Shown here: positions 6,101-6,505 of the stretch, one piece after another
Layout: each line of letters begins with the position of its first letter
Position numbering within the stretch: position 1 is the first letter of the stretch
Assembly: GCA_030147905.1 (NCBI GenBank)
Contig: JASBUM010000365.1
Location: 1-6,505 of the forward strand
DNA: 6,505 bases
Direction: 5' to 3'
Source of the DNA: Acidimangrovimonas sp.
GTDB lineage: Bacteria; Pseudomonadota; Alphaproteobacteria; Rhodobacterales; Rhodobacteraceae
The notes under the pieces: model-generated
The model's database searches: none
Told to the model about the DNA's origin: nothing
What the model saw: the letters and a program-made list of their open reading frames with translations, nothing else
Position numbers and translations under genes: made by a program

Positions 6101-6113
6101 GCCCCGCCGGGGC
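6101..6113 (-). terminator. Possible weak terminator after the DUF2125 gene
   Basis: The minus strand reads GCCCCGGCGGGGC, a 5-bp G+C stem with a 3-base loop, followed by TTGTCCTT. It lies 49 bases beyond the DUF2125 stop, directly before the -35 of the pmbA promoter candidate. The stem is short and the T-tract is broken, so termination would be partial at best. The rest of the spacer (6114-6162) holds nothing I recognise. Confidence 0.28.
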
Positions 6114-6162
6114 GCCCGACCCGATGCCTGCGGCCGGGTGCGGGCGCCGCCGCCACCGGCGA

Positions 6163-6505
6163 TCAGCGAATGCGCTGCCCGTTTGCGGTGATCGCGCCGT
6201 CCGGGGCGAAATGGATGGTGGACAGCAATTCGTCCTTGCCGGGCCCGGGCCGGGTGAAGATCGCCAGCATCATCCGCGCGCCCGTCGCCTGATCCTTGGG
6301 CAGCAATCCGATCTTGGTCAGGGCGTCGATCAGCGTGTTCGCCCCGGTCAGGCGCAGATCGACCGATCCGTCGGGCTTGGGCCGGGCGGGGTCGGAATTG
6401 TCGAAGGAAACCGACCCCTTCCCGGTCAGATCGGCACCCAGCGCGCCAATGTCGAGCTGGTTGAGCGTCAGCGATTCCAGCGCCGCCCGCACCCCGGCGA
6501 CCGGC
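6163..6505 (-). CDS. DUF2125 domain-containing protein, C-terminal 113 residues (start beyond the window)
   Basis: The minus-strand frame is open from the right edge to the TGA at 6165-6163, giving 113 residues. A GTG at 6492 is only an internal codon; the frame continues through PVAG upstream to the edge. The sequence alternates beta-type and short loop segments: LESLTLNQLDIGALGADLTG, then KGSVSFDN, a DGSVDLRLTG strand, a helix LIDALTKIGLLP, and the end FAPDGAITANGQRIR. The final strand, with a Gly-x-Ile-x-x-Asn-Gly-Gln-Arg pattern, is how I remember DUF2125 proteins ending; these are roughly 300-500 aa alphaproteobacterial proteins of unknown function, often predicted to be secreted or envelope-bound. 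The N-terminus, where a signal peptide would be, is not visible. The gene ends 122 bases before pmbA on the same strand, with a weak hairpin and a promoter candidate between them. Confidence 0.75.
   Translation of the reverse strand, partial: PVAGVRAALESLTLNQLDIGALGADLTGKGSVSFDNSDPARPKPDGSVDLRLTGANTLIDALTKIGLLPKDQATGARMMLAIFTRPGPGKDELLSTIHFAPDGAITANGQRIR

Noticed and set aside
1..6505. CRISPR array, insertion sequence, attachment site, tRNA/rRNA or toxin-antitoxin pair
   Set aside because: I found no spaced direct repeats, transposase-like frames, cloverleaf or rRNA sequence, and the only small gene belongs to DUF4170.

Overview
The window looks like a chromosomal piece of a GC-rich alphaproteobacterium, most likely of the Rhodobacterales/Rhodobacteraceae. 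The reasons are the very strong third-position G/C bias, the gene content (DUF4170, DUF2125, PmbA/TldE, a CysQ/IMP-type phosphatase, a Kdo-transferase-like protein and LpxK), and promoter-like sites whose -10 element falls on a CTAG tetranucleotide. The genus cannot be fixed from the sequence alone. I see no phage, insertion sequence, CRISPR array, tRNA or rRNA.

Layout. The left part (1-2117, minus strand, read right to left) is a tight unit: an 81-aa DUF4170 protein, then after 7 bases a WaaA/KdtA-fold glycosyltransferase, then with a one-base stop/start overlap (TAATG) lpxK, which runs off the left edge after 209 codons. A good sigma70-type promoter (TTGACC-16-TAGTTT) lies just upstream of the DUF4170 gene. 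The middle (2299-3807, plus strand) is one gene for a 14-helix MFS drug exporter of the DHA2 (EmrB/QacA) type. It is divergent from the left unit and has its own candidate promoter with a 12-bp palindrome in the spacer. The right part (3886-6505, minus strand) holds the 3' end of a DUF2125 gene, a 122-base spacer with a hairpin and a promoter candidate, pmbA (TldE), and an inositol-monophosphatase-family gene that starts at a TTG inside the pmbA stop region. The phosphatase and the exporter converge over 78 bases carrying three imperfect 12-bp tandem units.

How the genes fit together. From memory, the order pmbA - IMP/CysQ phosphatase - DUF4170 - waaA - lpxK on one strand is widespread in alphaproteobacteria. 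Here the exporter sits in the opposite orientation between the phosphatase and DUF4170, so the ancestral unit seems to have been split, with the lipid A half now having its own promoter. LpxK adds the 4'-phosphate of lipid A and WaaA normally adds Kdo, so the left unit concerns the lipid A/inner core of the outer membrane. The most notable observation is that the WaaA homologue keeps the fold and many structural motifs but lacks nearly every conserved active-site residue of canonical WaaA.

Nothing here is a clear new defence or mobile system; most of the window is housekeeping. The points worth a second look are the degenerate WaaA, the split operon and the regulatory DNA at 2150-2250.
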